A DNA stretch of 64,000 nt from Xenorhabdus ishibashii (lineage in GTDB: Bacteria; Pseudomonadota; Gammaproteobacteria; Enterobacterales; Enterobacteriaceae). The DNA lies in NCBI RefSeq assembly GCF_002632755.1, contig NZ_NJAK01000001.1, positions 1,612,001 to 1,676,000 of the forward strand, in the 5' to 3' direction. The notes under the pieces are model-generated. The model saw only the letters and a list, made by a program, of their open reading frames with translations. It had not been told where the DNA came from and searched no databases. This document shows positions 63,483-64,000 of this stretch, one piece after another. A program made the translations under genes and the position numbers. Position 1 is the first letter of the stretch. Every line of letters starts with the position of its first letter.

Positions 63483-64000
63483 CGTAATCCCCTATAACTA
63501 AGCAGGAATTGATTCCACCAAAACCAAATGAATTGGTTATCGCATTCTTCACCAGGAAAGGCCGCCCATAATTTGGGACATAGTCCAAATCACAAAGTGG
63601 ATCGGCAATTTCAAGATTAATCGTAGGTGGAATGAATTTATGCTTTACAGTCAAAACCGTCGCCACGGCTTCAATGGCGCCTGCTGCCGCTATCCAATGG
63701 CCTAACATCGATTTGGTTGATGAAATTAAGGGAGGCTGAGAACCAAAAATACGCTTTATGACAGCGGATTCCTGGGCATCGTTCAAGGGTGTTGATGTAC
63801 CGTGGGCATTGATATAGTCGATCTGATGCAAATGCAAACCACTATCCTTGATAGCTCGCCTAATGGCACTTTCTGCGCCAATCCCAGTAGGATGCGGCGC
63901 TGTCAATTTATAGGCATCTAAGGAAGCCCCATAGCCTTTAATCTCAGCATAAATTTTGGCTCCTCTGCGTAGCGCACTTTCTTCACTTTCAAGAACCAGA
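63472..64000 (-). CDS. FabF-like beta-ketoacyl-ACP synthase II, C-terminal part (5' end outside window)
   Basis: The frame is open from the window end at 64000 down to the stop at 63472, giving about 175 residues. The codon at 63906 is a TTG inside the gene, not its start. It matches the C-terminal half of FabF: LESEESALRRGAKIYAEIKGYG, then DYINAHGTSTPLNDAQES with the first catalytic His, STKSMLGHWIAAAGAIEAVATVL with the Lys and second His, PPTINLE, CDLDYVP and NSFGFGGINSC. The active-site Cys lies outside the window. It would extend an ACP-bound chain with malonyl-ACP. It is upstream of the chain-length-like gene in the operon. Confidence 0.88.
   Translation of the reverse strand, partial: LVLESEESALRRGAKIYAEIKGYGASLDAYKLTAPHPTGIGAESAIRRAIKDSGLHLHQIDYINAHGTSTPLNDAQESAVIKRIFGSQPPLISSTKSMLGHWIAAAGAIEAVATVLTVKHKFIPPTINLEIADPLCDLDYVPNYGRPFLVKNAITNSFGFGGINSCLVIGDYDGK

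Overview
The window is a chromosomal segment of a gammaproteobacterium of the family Morganellaceae, most likely Xenorhabdus (Photorhabdus, Proteus and Providencia are the alternatives). The reasons are a low-GC genome, housekeeping proteins close to the enterobacterial sequences I remember, an O-antigen locus that ends at trmL-cysE-gpsA-secB (the Proteus/Providencia arrangement), a Klebsiella/Proteus-type LPS core locus with wabG- and walW-like genes, heavy insertion-sequence decay, and a secondary-metabolite locus beside mnmE. The genus call is inference, not proof.

Layout. (1) 1-9.7 kb: the end of an O-antigen cluster, very AT-rich. It holds a partial wzx flippase, a nest of insertion sequences (an IS1-family remnant with an IS630 element between its two parts, plus an octamer tandem repeat), a frameshifted wzy polymerase abutting an IS30 element, three glycosyltransferases, and ugd plus a UDP-glucuronate 4-epimerase-like gene, which together suggest an acidic O-unit. 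(2) 9.7-18.1 kb: housekeeping genes trmL, cysE-gpsA-secB, yibN, envC-yibQ and kbl-tdh. grxC and gpmM, which are neighbours in E. coli, are not here. (3) 18.4-36.4 kb: the LPS core locus, with hldD-waaF-waaC, a leftward set (waaQ, wabG, a GT4, a GT9, a walW-like deacetylase, a mig-14-like gene), waaA-waaE-coaD, mutM, then four more leftward glycosyltransferases. No O-antigen ligase (waaL) is visible. (4) 36.5-43.4 kb: rpmG-rpmB, radC, coaBC-dut, slmA, rph-pyrE and yicC.

(5) 43.4-45.6 kb: a small degenerate patch between yicC and gyrB. It has an IS3-family fragment, a frameshifted caspase-like (clan CD) protein gene and a frameshifted asd. (6) 45.7-56.3 kb: the replication and membrane-insertion block, gyrB-recF-dnaN-dnaA facing away from rpmH-rnpA-yidD-yidC-mnmE, with a DnaA box between them. 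(7) 56.4-64.0 kb: a leftward biosynthetic operon that runs off the window. In transcription order it encodes a FabF-like ketosynthase, a short ketosynthase/chain-length-factor-like protein, a 947-residue fusion of a class III aminotransferase to a cyanobacterial-type acyl-ACP reductase, two short-chain dehydrogenases, a flavodoxin-fold oxidoreductase and a saccharopine-dehydrogenase-like protein.

The last operon is the most interesting content. The fusion keeps the PLP lysine and the catalytic cysteine motif expected for each half. It suggests a type II fatty-acid/polyketide line whose ACP-bound chain is released by reduction to an aldehyde and then transaminated to an amine. Chain length, ACP and final product cannot be read from this window.
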